A stretch of DNA of 64,000 nt, from the NCBI GenBank assembly GCA_024529925.1, contig JAFEUB010001530.1, positions 62,001-126,000 on the forward strand, read 5' to 3'. This document shows positions 12,191-23,932 of the stretch, piece by piece. The number at the start of each line of letters is the position of its first letter. Positions within the stretch are counted from its first letter, which is position 1. The position numbers were made by a program, and so were the translations under genes. The DNA is from Ophthalmolycus amberensis. Taxonomy: Eukaryota; Chordata; Actinopteri; Perciformes; Zoarcidae. The notes below the pieces were generated by a model. It ran no database searches. It worked only from the letters and a program-made list of their open reading frames with translations, and was not told the DNA's origin.

Positions 12191-13562
12191 ACAGACTTGA
12201 ATAACTAGCCAAGTTCCCCTTGTCCTTGTCTCCTTTAAACAGGGGATACTTCCTCAGTGAGTGAACGTAACATTTGGCCCGCTGAGCCTAAAAAAGATGT
12301 TTTCTGACATGTTAGCAAAATTGCATCAATAATTAAGCGGCGTCTTCTTGCTCGACGCCACATTACCCGCCGCTAAAAGGTGGAAGAAGCGATGCAGTTA
12401 GCTATATCCCAAACAAGCCCTCGGGGAGACGAGGCACACAGGCATGAGAAGGGAAATCCTTCTCTCACAGACGCCGCCAAAAGACCAAGCTAGAGCTTCT
12501 GCATGATAACAGATAACATTTTAAATAAAGCACTCTGTGACTATTAATCATGTGGTTAGAACAGCTATTATCTGGTTAGGACAGATTTAAAAGCAAACAT
12601 GGAGAAAAGCTATGTGGAGCGGGGCATCGGTACAGTCTTTGAAAGTGTGATGAAATCAACCCGATGAAGGCGTTTGGAAGCGGCGACTGCAGAGTTGTGA
12701 TTTGGACAGTTTGACGTGGAGAAGCGGAGCCATGCATAAAGAAGTAATTAAGCACAAAGAGCAGGCCACAACAAGGTGTAATCAGGTCAGTCATGTGATA
12801 ATAGGCGTTATCGATCCGGGGGAACCCTTTCATTGTTCTAAGAACCCCCATTTTTATTGTGTCCATTCAAGAACTAGTAGTAGTTTTTAGAGAGCACCGT
12901 TCTGAGGGACTTTTTTAGCTCCCATTTCAGAGTTGCTACTCTCCAAGCACAAGAGGAACCATGAGTGACGTAAGTGTACGGTGATTGGACGAACACATGA
13001 GCAGCATCTGCAATCGCCATTTAAAAAAAACCTGTTAGCCTTGCAAGCGACAGACAACACAAACAACAACTTGTAACGGGAGCGAGCTAAACCCGGTAGC
13101 AACAAAGGCTAACGCTGCATTCACATGGAATCAGGCAAACGGTAGACGGATAACACCGACAAAGGAAAAAACAATCATGAAATTATTATAGCAATGTAAA
13201 GTATGTAGCAATAAAATGCATGGTTTGTTTAATACTCTATTCCAAACGTAAACAGCGTTCTCCTTGTGTGAGGGAGCTTCGGAACATCCGGTTGTAAATT
13301 CCGTCACGGAGGGCAGAAGAAAGGTTAAACATTTGGACTTATGATGACGATGCATTCCGTCTGGTGTTACTGTTGCCACTATCCTCCACCAGCCTCACCT
13401 CATCTTCACTGTCCTGCTCTCCTGTGAACGCAGTCCAACCCAGAAACATCAGCAATAAGGTTAACCCAGCACCATCAACAACACCCACTGAACCGAAAAA
13501 GTTCAATTGCAAATAGAAATTATTTATGACTGTGGCATTGTAACAGAGTTGCTTATACATTC

Positions 13563-13612
13563 ATATATATATATATATATATATTTATTTATTTATTTAT
13601 TATTATTTATTA
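13563..13612. repeat. (AT)n / (TTTA)n simple repeat
   Basis: Eleven AT dinucleotides run into TTTA and TTA repeats. Confidence 0.95.
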
Positions 13613-14184
13613 TTTTTAAAGCTAAGAGCATTTGGAACGTAGAAACTCGCTGATCTCCCAGCAGGAGATGTGTGCGAGCGGCGCGGGACAGCTTACGTCA
13701 ATTTAGCGTTCCTATTGGTGGGAAAGAGCCCCCCCGTGGGCAGTTTCCTCTCAAGGAGACCCCAGAAAGAACTCTTTGGTCCGTAAAAACACCTATGCTG
13801 ACGAAATAACAGAGAGTGGAGGGCTCTACCGTACAGTCGGTAACAGGCTCGGGATTGCCTCCATTTGTGTCTTCAATGAAACGACTCATCCATGAGGCCT
13901 CGGCCGCTCTCTGATCAATAAACATGAGCAATAACGACAGCTGCTGACAAGGTCCCTGCTGTCGGGAATGAGCACAACAAGAGCTTTTCTGACGAGGAAA
14001 CACAGAAGAAGAACCCACTCGGACAACAGCAGCTACGTACCGGTGGATTTCCATTTTGGAGGCCGGCACACATCTCGGACTGAGGATGAAGCTGGAGGCT
14101 TTGGACTGTGGACCAGAGGACTGGATCTGCATGTCTCCGTGTGGCCACTTCCTGTTGGCGCTGACCCGCTCAACCCCGGCTCCA

Positions 14185-14222
14185 CCCCCCCCCCCTCCTC
14201 CTCCTCCTCCTCCTCCTCCTCC
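14185..14222. repeat. C-tract and (CTC)n repeat
   Basis: About eleven C residues followed by CTC triplets. Confidence 0.95.
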
Positions 14223-14504
14223 CCTACCGGCCTCCCCCTTCCTCAGTCTCGCCTCCCCTCGCTTCCTCCCTTTTCCCTCGGCAGGACCCGAGGTGATCTC
14301 TGGTTTCTCACCGTCTCTACCTAAACAGGGAGTCCCCCTCCCCCCAGTCCCACTCCCGGCCTCCCACCTCTTCTCCTCAAAGCCCCCGGATCAGGGAGAT
14401 TCCTGCCTTATTCATAAGTGCGATGTCAGCGAGTCGGCCGGCGAGTGAGAGAGCCATCCAGACAGTCAGCCAGCTGTGGTTTTCCCATGGCAGTGGCACC
14501 AGCC

Positions 14505-14509
<5 letters not shown>

Positions 14510-14543
<34 letters not shown>
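14510..14543. repeat. (AC)n microsatellite
   Basis: Seventeen AC dinucleotides. Confidence 0.97.
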
Positions 14544-14545
<2 letters not shown>

Positions 14546-14909
14546 TTCAATCCTGGCTTGTTGCCTCCGTGGCGACAGCAGGGGTATCCAGGCAACAGGC
14601 TCCTGCTCCCGCACAGCCCACTCTTGCGCTCTTCTGGGCTTCCGTGGTGGATGCTGTTATGGCGGGAAGTTACTGCGGCGGTATCACGCAGTCTGGCACG
14701 GCTCAGCTCAGAAGTAGAGTAGAGGGTGGTGGTGGTGGTGGGGCTTCCTCTCTGCTATTACTCTGTCACTTCCCTTTGTCTCTTCCCTGGTTTCCCTGCC
14801 CTACATCCACCTCGTACCCGTTTTGTCATTCACTTGATCTCTCCCTCTTTCATCTGCCCACGGCTGCCTCCCTTCCTCGCTCTGGCTGTTTTTTTTTTAC
14901 CTGCACGAC

Positions 14910-15160
14910 TCTCCGAGCGCGCTCGCTCTCCCCATCTCTAACTCGTCTCTCTCACTCCCTCTTCGAAAGAAAACGTGCCAAAGAGGGTTAGGAGGAACGA
15001 GCGGCCGGAATTAGCGATGTTTGGCGACACCGCGACGAGGATTAGCTGAGCGTTTCCCCGAGCGTCTGACAAGCGCTGAGCTCTGATGGGAGAGGGAGTC
15101 TCCACTTTACGCTCGCCGTCTAAATGTGGTGCATCCGAGCGACTACGCTGGAGTTCGTTT
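14910..15160. promoter_or_regulatory. CpG-rich patch, possible internal promoter or enhancer
   Basis: This stretch is clearly richer in CpG than its surroundings (for example GAGCGCGCTCGC near 14916 and repeated GAGCG). It sits well inside the presumed enah intron. No open exon, start codon context or conserved motif identifies a transcript. It could be an alternative enah promoter, a regulatory element or a chance GC patch. Confidence 0.25.
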
Positions 15161-15818
15161 TCAGGCTTTCCATTTCAGCTCTGTGATAAAAAAAGACTAT
15201 GCAGATTGAAGTCGGAGCACTGGAATCACAGCTGAGTCAAACTGAGGCAAAAAATGGAGTCAAGGGCTGCCTACAATATGCACATGTGAAAGAAATCCTC
15301 ATCAAGAGTTAGAGTATCCGATATCTATAGATGGTGAGGTGAGGAGCTATTTTTATCTGGTGTTTTCAGCCTTTCCCACTGAGCTGATTTTTACTGTCGC
15401 GCGACCCTCACTGGGTTTTATTGGTTGCTATGCCAACTCTTGTGGTAACCTGAGAGCTAGATGGCCCTCTTTCTCCTCGTGGTGTTTTGGTATGCGTGTG
15501 TAAAAAACTCAGAAGGAGAAGTTCACATTTTAAGCTTGATTCATTAGCTTGTGCATAATGGCAGAACTGGATGTGTCATGAAGGTGTCACTATTCATTAT
15601 TGAAGTGATGGCGGCAGACAGTGGCGGTCTGTTGTTCAAGAACAACCTTCTGCTTTGATCAAGAAGTCGTTTGAATTAGTCAGCAGATTTCTGATTGGAA
15701 TGCTAGGGCCGGGTTCCAATTAGGGCTAAGGTAGGTTTGTGAAAATCAGGTAAATTATGAAGCATCTGTCGCTGAATTGTAACCCGATCAAAACAACATG
15801 ATGTGAATGTGGAACATG

Positions 15819-16045
15819 GTGAAACGGTCACGGTTAATGATGCAAAACCTGCCTAACGATGTGAAACAGTCGTGACTAACATTGTAACACCTTGTTAACG
15901 ATGTGAAATGGTCACGGTTAACATTGTGACACCTGGTCACGGTTATCAAGTAGTCAACATTGTGCAGCGGTCACATTTCACACTGTAACACGTGGCAAAC
16001 GTTGTGAAGCGGTCACTTTTAACGTGGTCAGGGTTAATAACGATT
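15819..16045. repeat. Degenerate 42-bp minisatellite
   Basis: Units start with GTGAAACGGTCAC-like sequence at 15819, 15861, 15903, 15962 and 16004. Spacings are 42, 42, 59 and 42 bp; the 59 reflects a 17-base insertion. Later parts of the units share ACATTGTAACACCT and TAACGAT. Units differ by many substitutions, so this is an old array of about five copies. Confidence 0.85.
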
Positions 16046-17887
16046 ACAATCGTCACACGCACATGGGCCGGCTGTGGCTCAGGGAGGAGAGCGGCTCGAT
16101 CCCTGGCTCCTCCTGTTGAAGTGTCCTGACGAGACACTGACGCCTGCACGGTGTCAACAGGGACAAGAAGGCCGGTCCCCTCGGTGAAAGTCCTGTGTTT
16201 GTTGGACTCCCATCCCTACCTTAGTGGACTTTCTCTCTCTTTAGACTACGCCTGTTGACAAAAGAGTCGTTAGTTGTATCCCTGCTGCCTGAGCATCAGT
16301 ATTGCCGCCGTGGGACCAGGCTGATTAAAACCAGAACTCCAGGCAGATCAAATGCACGAAGAGCAAACGCAGTTACATCCTCATGGAGGCACAGCGCTGA
16401 AGCTGAGAACACACCTGTAACGTGCTAATGATCGTGGGGTACAACACATCCTTTCAGATAGTTCCGTACGCTTTCATGCACTACAGCAGTCATAAGCTTC
16501 CTCTGCAGCTGTCACTGACAAAGGATCAACTTGTTCAACACATGCCTTTTTTTCTAGGGTTTGTATTCAAGTTGTGTTTCAACCCTGAAGGCTACACACC
16601 GATTCAAGGGTTTGATGTAATTACAACACATGTTGCAAATAAAGGCTTGTGTTTTTGTCTTTTCCCACTGGACAGCTGGCTCGACAGGCATGAAATCAGC
16701 CACAATAAGGCAGCGCATTTCTATCAGCATGTGCTGTGTTTTCAGGGTATAGGGCACATGAAAACACAGCACGCTAGGAGAGGGTGATGACACACACACA
16801 CACACACACACACACGGCTGCGAGGGGAGGCTGTAACGAGCTCTGGAGGTCGGAACAACAAGGGCTGGAGGAGACGTGTGTATTTGTGCCTTTGTTCGGC
16901 ACATTAACGTGCACGCCGACGCTCACGGCCGACACTGAGCCGACACGCAACACATCGCTGCACTGTTCACCGACACACAAGTCTGTTTGTTGCTTCAATG
17001 ATCATCAAGCGTAGTAATAATGGATAGAAAAACGTGTTTTCTTTGCAGTAATTGTCAATAATCTACATATTCAGAAATAAATGATATATGATTATATCTA
17101 GGAATGGACATATTTTGAGTATTTCCAAAGAATCTTTTAACAAATAATCATCAGTGATGTGGATATCATGGCCAAGTGGGTAAAGGCAAATAACAGAACA
17201 GCTATAACAGTCTGGCAAGTTCAGACAAATGACATCTTTACTGTAATGTAGCCTTTAAAACCAGGAGAAGACAACACTACTTTATCACCATAATATTGAT
17301 AAAATAGCGATATATTCCCGATATAGCCGTATTCATATCCAGTTAATGTCTGGTGTGGTCCTAAAGTGGAGCTGCCACACTGATGGGAACAACTCAAAAT
17401 TACTTTTTAAAAAGCTGGGAGAGGAAACGAGCCCCCCCCCCCAGGGAAACGGGCCCGTGACGGATGAAAGGTCCACCACGAGAGCAGTTTGTCACACTTC
17501 AGCTTAAAGCGCGCAGTCAAAGCTGTCTGAGCGCTGTGCACACATCCAGAGCTACAATCAATTAGACGGAGAGGGAACGAGGAGGAGGAGGCGGTGAGGG
17601 GGAAAGAGGCACCTGTAATAAGCTCCTGCCTCTTTTTAGCAGCACAGACGATGCGAGGGAGGAGAGGAGGGAGAGGGGGAGAAGGGGAGACAGAAGGAGA
17701 GAGGGAGGGAGAGAGCACTCAGTCATCAGATATTTCCATCGTGATGTCCATTAGAAACACATAAGGGCTTGATTTGTGCCAAAGCTTGCTACTGGGCACG
17801 CTCCATTTAGCCACAGTCACTGTCCAAGTTTTCAACTCAGCTTTCTAACAACACACAGAAAAGGGCTGCGGCTGGTCAGTGTCGCCT
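16046..17887. other. Non-coding stretch
   Basis: No gene was recognised. It contains a CA microsatellite at 16790-16815, AT-rich sequence at 17030-17350 and a purine-rich GGA/GAGA segment at 17570-17715. Confidence 0.5.
16790..16815. repeat. (AC)n microsatellite
   Basis: Thirteen AC dinucleotides. Confidence 0.97.
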
Positions 17888-18940
17888 GTGAATACCCCGT
17901 CACGGAGAGAGGTGAATACACCCTCGGGGAGAAGTGAATACACCCTCGGAGAGAGGTGAATACACCCTCGGAGAGAAGTGAATACACCCTCGGAGAGAGG
18001 TGAATACACCCTCGGAGAGAGGTGAATACACCCTCGGAGAGAAGTGAATACACCCTCGGAGAGAAGTGAATACACCCTCGGAGAGAGGTGAATACACCCT
18101 CGGAGAGAAGTGAATACACCCTCGGAGAGAAGTGAATACACCCTCGGAGAGAGGTGAATACACCCTCGGAGAGAAGTGAATACACCCTCGGAGAGAAGTG
18201 AATACACCCTCGGAGAGAGGTGAATACACCCTCGGAGAGAGGTGAATACACCCTCGGGGAGAGGTGAATACACCCTCGGAGAGAGGTGAATACACCCTCG
18301 GAGAGAGGTGAATACACCCTCGGGGAGAGGTGAATACACCCTCGGGGAGAAGTGAATACACCCTCGGGGAGAGGTGAATACACCCTCGGAGAGAGGTGAA
18401 TACACCCTCGGGGAGAGGTGAATACACCCTCGGAGAGAGGTGAATACACCCTCACGGAGAGAGGTGAATACACCCTCGGGGAGAGAGGTGAATACACCCT
18501 CACGGAGAGAGGTGAATACACCCTCGGGGAGAGAGGTGAATACACCCTCACGGAGAGAGGTGAATACACCCTCGGGGAGAGAGGTGAATACACCCTCGGG
18601 GAGAGAGGTGAATACACCCTCGGGGAGAGAGGTGAATACACCCTCGGGGAGAGGTGAATACACCCTCGGGGAGAGGTGAATACCCCCTCACGGAGAGAGG
18701 TGAATACACCCTCACGGAGAGAGGTGAATACACCCTCACGGAGAGAGGTGAATACACCCTCACGGAGAGAGGTGAATACACCCTCACGGAGAGAGGTGAA
18801 TACACCCTCACGGAGAGAGGTGAATACACCCTCACGGAGAGAGGTGAATACACCCTCGGGGAGAGGTGAATACACCCTCGGGGAGAGGTGAATACACCCT
18901 CGGGGAGAGGTGAATACACCCTCGGGGAGAGGTGAATACC
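17888..18940. repeat. 22/24-bp minisatellite, 46 full units
   Basis: Every unit begins GTGAATACACCCTC and ends in a GGAGAGAG-like segment. I count 30 units of 22 bp and 16 of 24 bp, exactly filling 17888-18931, with a partial unit to 18940. Variants are ordered. Units 7-15 (about 18022-18219) repeat an A-A-G pattern of the last base, giving a 66-bp higher-order period. Units 26-31 alternate TCACGGAG and TCGGGGAG types. Units 36-42 are uniformly TCACGGAG. The array has no stop codon in any - strand frame, so it creates spurious open frames of up to 370 codons that are not genes. High unit identity indicates recent expansion. Confidence 0.97.
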
Positions 18941-19059
18941 TCAACGAAAGTTAGGAACGAAAGTTATACTTTAAAGTTTCTACATGGAATCTTCATTTTG
19001 TGTTGATTTTGGCGGCCCCTGTGAACGAAAAAATTGTAGTATCTTATGAAACAGCACCA

Positions 19060-19120
19060 GAGTCCCCTTTTTTGACAAATTTCCCCTTGGGGATGAATAA
19101 AGTACATTTCTATTCTATCT
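19060..19120 (+). mobile_element. Non-LTR retroposon 3' tail fragment
   Basis: GACAAATTTCCCCTTGGGGA followed by TGAATAAAG and a TTCTATTCTA tail nearly matches the tail at 209-249. It abuts, within about 120 bp, the end of the 22/24-bp minisatellite. Only the tail is recognisable. Confidence 0.5.
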
Positions 19121-19754
19121 ATTAATTTTACTGCAGCCATAACATTGAAAAAAAACACTTTTTTTTTTTAGGTGTTATCTATGAGTTACACTTTTACCCT
19201 GATCATTAGTGGTGTCTCCCCTTTAAGTCAGACGGTGTGATTGTGATCTGATTGATCATCCAAATCTAATACCACACTGCCGTCCCATTGTATTCTACAG
19301 AAAGGAGAAGATAAAGAAGAGAGTGATGCTCCTGTAAGAGAAGCAAAGGCTGGCGGGAAACGAAAAGGACGGAGGTGAGCCGCCCCCCCGAGGCCTGATG
19401 CCATTTCAGGTTGCGTCACCGCAGGGAGCGGCTGGCTCAAATGCCAGACAACACGAGATAAGACGGCATTCTGTAAACCAATGGAGGAAAAAGAATCAGA
19501 ACAATGACATCATGCCAGAGAGTGGGCTGGATTTCTGGCTTTTGGCACTCTTTACTTTGTTTACTTCACTCTTAAGTGCACGGATAAAACACCAGAGAGC
19601 CGTAGATAAACACAGAAATATTGCAGCGTAACCCGTATTTAATCAGAGACGTTCTCCGCTTATATCAACAGTGTCTTTAAGCACGGAGACAATAATCCAG
19701 CAGCAGCCGGCCCTCCTCTTTAATTAAACTCTACAAAACAGCCTCCTCTTCTTG

Positions 19755-19756
<2 letters not shown>

Positions 19757-19823
<67 letters not shown>
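19757..19823. repeat. (GT)n microsatellite
   Basis: About 33 uninterrupted GT dinucleotides. Confidence 0.97.
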
Positions 19824-19824
<1 letters not shown>

Positions 19825-21671
19825 TGCTGAGGAAAGGAGATGATATCATCGGGGCCAGTCAGCAGTCCTCTTTGCCACAGCGGGCAAGAAAACAACGACT
19901 GCAGCGGACTGAAGAGACTGTACCCCCCCCCCCAATCTATTTCTCAACTCTTCTGGTGTTTCGTGACATGCGTCAGAACAGGGCGGACTCTGCCTTCACA
20001 ATAAAAGCATGCATTTACACCAATTACTTTACTGACTGTACTGGCATGCATGTACGATTGATTATTGTCATTATTCAGTCCGGGTTCAAAATGCATGTTT
20101 GAGTTCTCTACTTCTAGCCATGACTGTGCTGTTTCCATAGAGGTGCAGTGAAAATCAAGGCTACAGAGAGAAACATGTGACAGAAGCGGAACCCACCCCG
20201 AAACTGCTGGGGTTCAGAGGGTTAACTGCAGCAACCCATGTTTAATGCATACCGGCTGTCTGAATATATGATGACTCCGATTAGAACCCCGTGATGCTGC
20301 GTTTCCTGCCCAGTTGGCCGAGGACGGGCCGAGTCTGAGCCAGCAGAAGCGTCCTGGAAGACGTACTGGACTGACTGGACCGTATGTGAGGCCGACTCGT
20401 TCTACCGAGCCTCGTTAATCACACATGGACTCAACCAAACCATGTAGGATGGTAGAATAACAACATGGTACGAAGAAGTGTGATATCAACGATGTGCAAA
20501 AACACTTTGTTAATAAGATAAAAACAGACGAACAAACTAACATGAGTCAAGTCTTGTCCTCCGATACGGTACGACCATGACATTTTCAAAAAATAGTTTC
20601 CACCAATAAATTAATCTATTCAGGCCATTACGGTAAAACTGGAGACATCTTGTGTCCCATTGTAACTGGCCGATCTTTAGCATTTCATTATATGACCACT
20701 GTCTGGTTATGAATAGAATTGTTTACCGAGTTGACTTCTCGAACTCAGGTGGAATAAAACAAACTCATCGACTACAAGTCAACTCACAAACCATTAAATT
20801 GGCAAAATAAACGAAGCAATCCTTTAAAGCTAGTTGTAGCAGCTGTGGTGTGTTTTATTGCTTAATTATGTTTTTGGGTGACCGTAAGAAAGCAGAGATA
20901 AGTAGCCAGCCGGTGTAAAAGAACACGACGCCGCGGGTCGGTTTTCCTCCTGTCCTCTGACGATCATATAATATTACCCCGTGGGGCGGACTAACACCGG
21001 GACACAAAAGAACACCAGGACGATCAGGTGACAGCCGGCTCGCGCCTGAGCTCACACGTTTCTGTCAGAAGCGTCTTTGAGCATAACAGTGAAGGCCCAC
21101 AAACACAGACGAGGACACGTCTGGGGGGATGGGTGGGGGGGGTGGTCTCATAGCAAATGAGTTCCTTATCGAGTGGCAGACAGGAGCATACCAAGACGGC
21201 GGAGACAGCGGCGGATGTGATAACAACATTCCACTCTGTGACAACGCTCAGGGTGTGAGAACAGTGGGCACACAGCTTCCTGTTACTGCCTGGATGGCAA
21301 AACTGACCAGAGTACAGTGAAAAAAAGCCTTTGTCCCTGCAGAACTCCCACAGGACGTTTCCAGGAACACTGAGACGCTCACGGATCATTTTACATGAGA
21401 GTGCTGCTTTTATCTCTTTTTTTGCTTTTCTGTGGCTCGACCCTGAAACCAAGGTGCGGCGCAAAACCGTAACATTCCACGGCTGTCAGATAACCACGGA
21501 TCTGCTTCACCGTCTGCCCGCTCTGTTTTTCTGTTACTTTCATCTCTCCATCTGGCAAGACATAGTTCCTCCTTAGGTCATCAGAACAATGGGCAAATCA
21601 AGACTTCATCTGCCAACTGTGACATCATCACGTCAGCTGACAGGTGTGTCGTGCTGCAGGTGTTTTGCTCC

Positions 21672-21698
21672 GGGGGGGGGGGGGGGGGGGGGGGGGGG
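21672..21698. repeat. Poly-G tract of 27
   Basis: Twenty-seven consecutive G residues on the + strand, the longest homopolymer in the window. Confidence 0.95.
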
Positions 21699-23607
21699 AT
21701 GTGGGGGAATGGAAAGCATGTCGTCGGCCTTCATTTTACAAGCTGAGACAATGTGCTTCCTGGAGGACTCGTGGTCTCCTAGATAGAAGCACACATTGCA
21801 CACATTTCACACATCGACACCAGATCGTCCGTCTCTCTGCGGTTCAGACTCGCTCAGCTCTGAGCACAACACTTCTTTTGTCCGTCCTCTTTTTTTTCAT
21901 TTCTTTTATTCGCAAGGCTCAAAAGATTCAAGTATCAGGCTTCTCATTTACAGCTGATGCTCAAAAATCAGTGACCCTTTGAAATGCAATGACAAAGATA
22001 ATATGAGCTGTAGCTAGTTAAAGGGGGGGGGTTATATATAACACTAACTAACCAATGGATTGTGAGGTAAAATGTTTTTGTTAATGGTTCGGTGTCTTTC
22101 AAGAGAGCGATACTTCAGTTTCCTGTTTGAAAGGGCTGTCTGATTGGAAGGTCAAATATTCCACTTAAAGAAATATTGAAGCATTTAGGTGTATGTTTTG
22201 GGTGGGGGTGGTTAAAATACACAGCTGCAGTCCACAGCTGAATTCATTGTACCGCACTCTTCAATGACTCAACCAGACTCATTTTAACACACATCGCCAC
22301 GTCAATCTAACCAAACCGATCCTTTCAGTTAGGGACGCTGGCAATTAACCGTTAAACCTTTAACCGACGATACAAAACGTTGACCGATTATTGCTATCAG
22401 TTTAACAGTTTAAAGTAATATATATTCAGTATTTTGAAAATAGATGGTCCACCTTAAAAGGCCAGCCCACCTTAAGTTATTAACCCGCTTCACTGTAATC
22501 AACAGGTAGCTTGTCAGCAAGACATCCATTGGGCCTCCAGTGATGATGTGCTGTGGGTGTGGCCACTAGCAACACCATTATTCTCCATCAGGTGACTATT
22601 GAAAGTCATTAATGTTATTAATTATGACACAACACACTGATTAAATGTGACCAAATGAATCTATAAACATAAAATATGAAAATGGGAGTGCAACAGCCTG
22701 TATGGTTAATACAACAGATCCAGACTATACATGAGATGTGAATCACTAAGAGCAGCACACACACAGGACAGGAGCTAACTCTGTGTGGTTGACCCGCACC
22801 GCTTCTGTTGTCCCATGATGTCATTGTTGCCGGGCGAACTGACTGACAACAGGTGACCAGCGGACGGATGCCGAGGCGATGTCACACAAAGGACTGGTTG
22901 GGCTACGTCCCTCGCAGCGGTCGCATCGAGATGTTGAACGTCACACGAAACCGCAGACGGAGAGCTCACAGGAAGCCCGTCAGTATCCCATGAGGCTGAG
23001 GCTGCTGGGATGTATTTACGCGGCATTCTGTGCTCATCTACATTTCAAGAATGGGACATTAAGGACAACAAATAGGCAGCGTCTAGATAGAACATGCTCT
23101 ACTCGTCAAACAGTATGGGCAAGTAACCAATCGCAGAGATATGAAACACCCCCATCGCACACTTTTACAATAACCCACAAAGAGCTTTTCTATTCGTTAC
23201 TAGGCCTCTGTAAACACAGCAGCAGCTGGAGAGGCAGCACGGGAACAAAGTGCCCCGTCACCTCAGGAGCTAGAAGCTCCTCTGATCGGACTCTAACTTT
23301 AACTGCGACACGTACGAGCTTCTCGTCCGGCGAGAGAGGCTCCAAATAATGAATGAATGGGTGGACGGCGCTAAGAGCTAAAGCTCGTTCTTCATCTGAG
23401 TGGGAAGGGAGGCCAAAGAGTTGAACGGCAGCTCAAAGAGATGTGGTAGAAAGACGGGCTAACCCTCCATCATGAGCCCTGTATTTGAACTGCTAAACCA
23501 GCTTCAGAGGTGATATCGCTGATGGTGAAGGAAGGGGACGTGTTTAATAACCTGCTGCACTCTTTAGTCCCCTAAATCCTACGGCAGCTCCACTGCTTCC
23601 CAACCAA

Positions 23608-23626
23608 CCCCCCCCCCCCCCCCCCC
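23608..23626. repeat. Poly-C tract of 19
   Basis: Nineteen consecutive C residues. Confidence 0.95.
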
Positions 23627-23832
23627 TCTGAAAACTTACGAGTCTCGGGTCATCTCGGCACCTCCGCATAAAAGAGCAACGCGTGGTCTGGAGGCGTTTT
23701 CGGTCTGAGTCTTGAAGAGTCCACTTCCTCCACGCACTGAGTGAGCAGCTGCGTGTCTGACCGGCTTCAGTTTGAGGGGAAAGTGAACCGGCGTTTAGAC
23801 AGACAGTGACAGTGGCTGGTATCATGGTATCA

Positions 23833-23877
23833 CCCCCCCCCCCCCCTTCTCATGCACCCACCCACCCACCCACCCAC
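23833..23877. repeat. Poly-C tract and (CCCA)n repeat
   Basis: Fourteen C residues, a short spacer, then five CCCA units. Confidence 0.92.
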
Positions 23878-23915
23878 GCTCACTGGAGCCAGGGCTAAAT
23901 GTGGAGCAGCTGGGA

Positions 23916-23932
23916 GGGGGGGGGGGGGGGGG
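23916..23932. repeat. Poly-G tract of 17
   Basis: Seventeen consecutive G residues, only 70 bp from the preceding C tract and of opposite sense. Confidence 0.95.

Larger units (their letters stand above)
12191..15818. other. Non-coding stretch with microsatellites and a CpG cluster
   Basis: No gene was recognised. The proline-rich open frame around 14056-14448 is produced by poly-C and CTC tracts. A CpG-dense patch lies at 14910-15160 (listed separately). The rest looks like ordinary intronic sequence. Confidence 0.5.

Noticed and set aside
14056..14448. Proline-rich 130-codon open frame
   Set aside because: Poly-C and CTC tracts create the proline run; there is no domain or splice context, and no support from the opposite edges.
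17832..18944. A 370-codon - strand open frame and several others of 70-270 codons in the same interval
   Set aside because: They are produced by the 22/24-bp minisatellite, which lacks stop codons in three frames. Frames overlap fully on the same strand and have repeat-only sequence.
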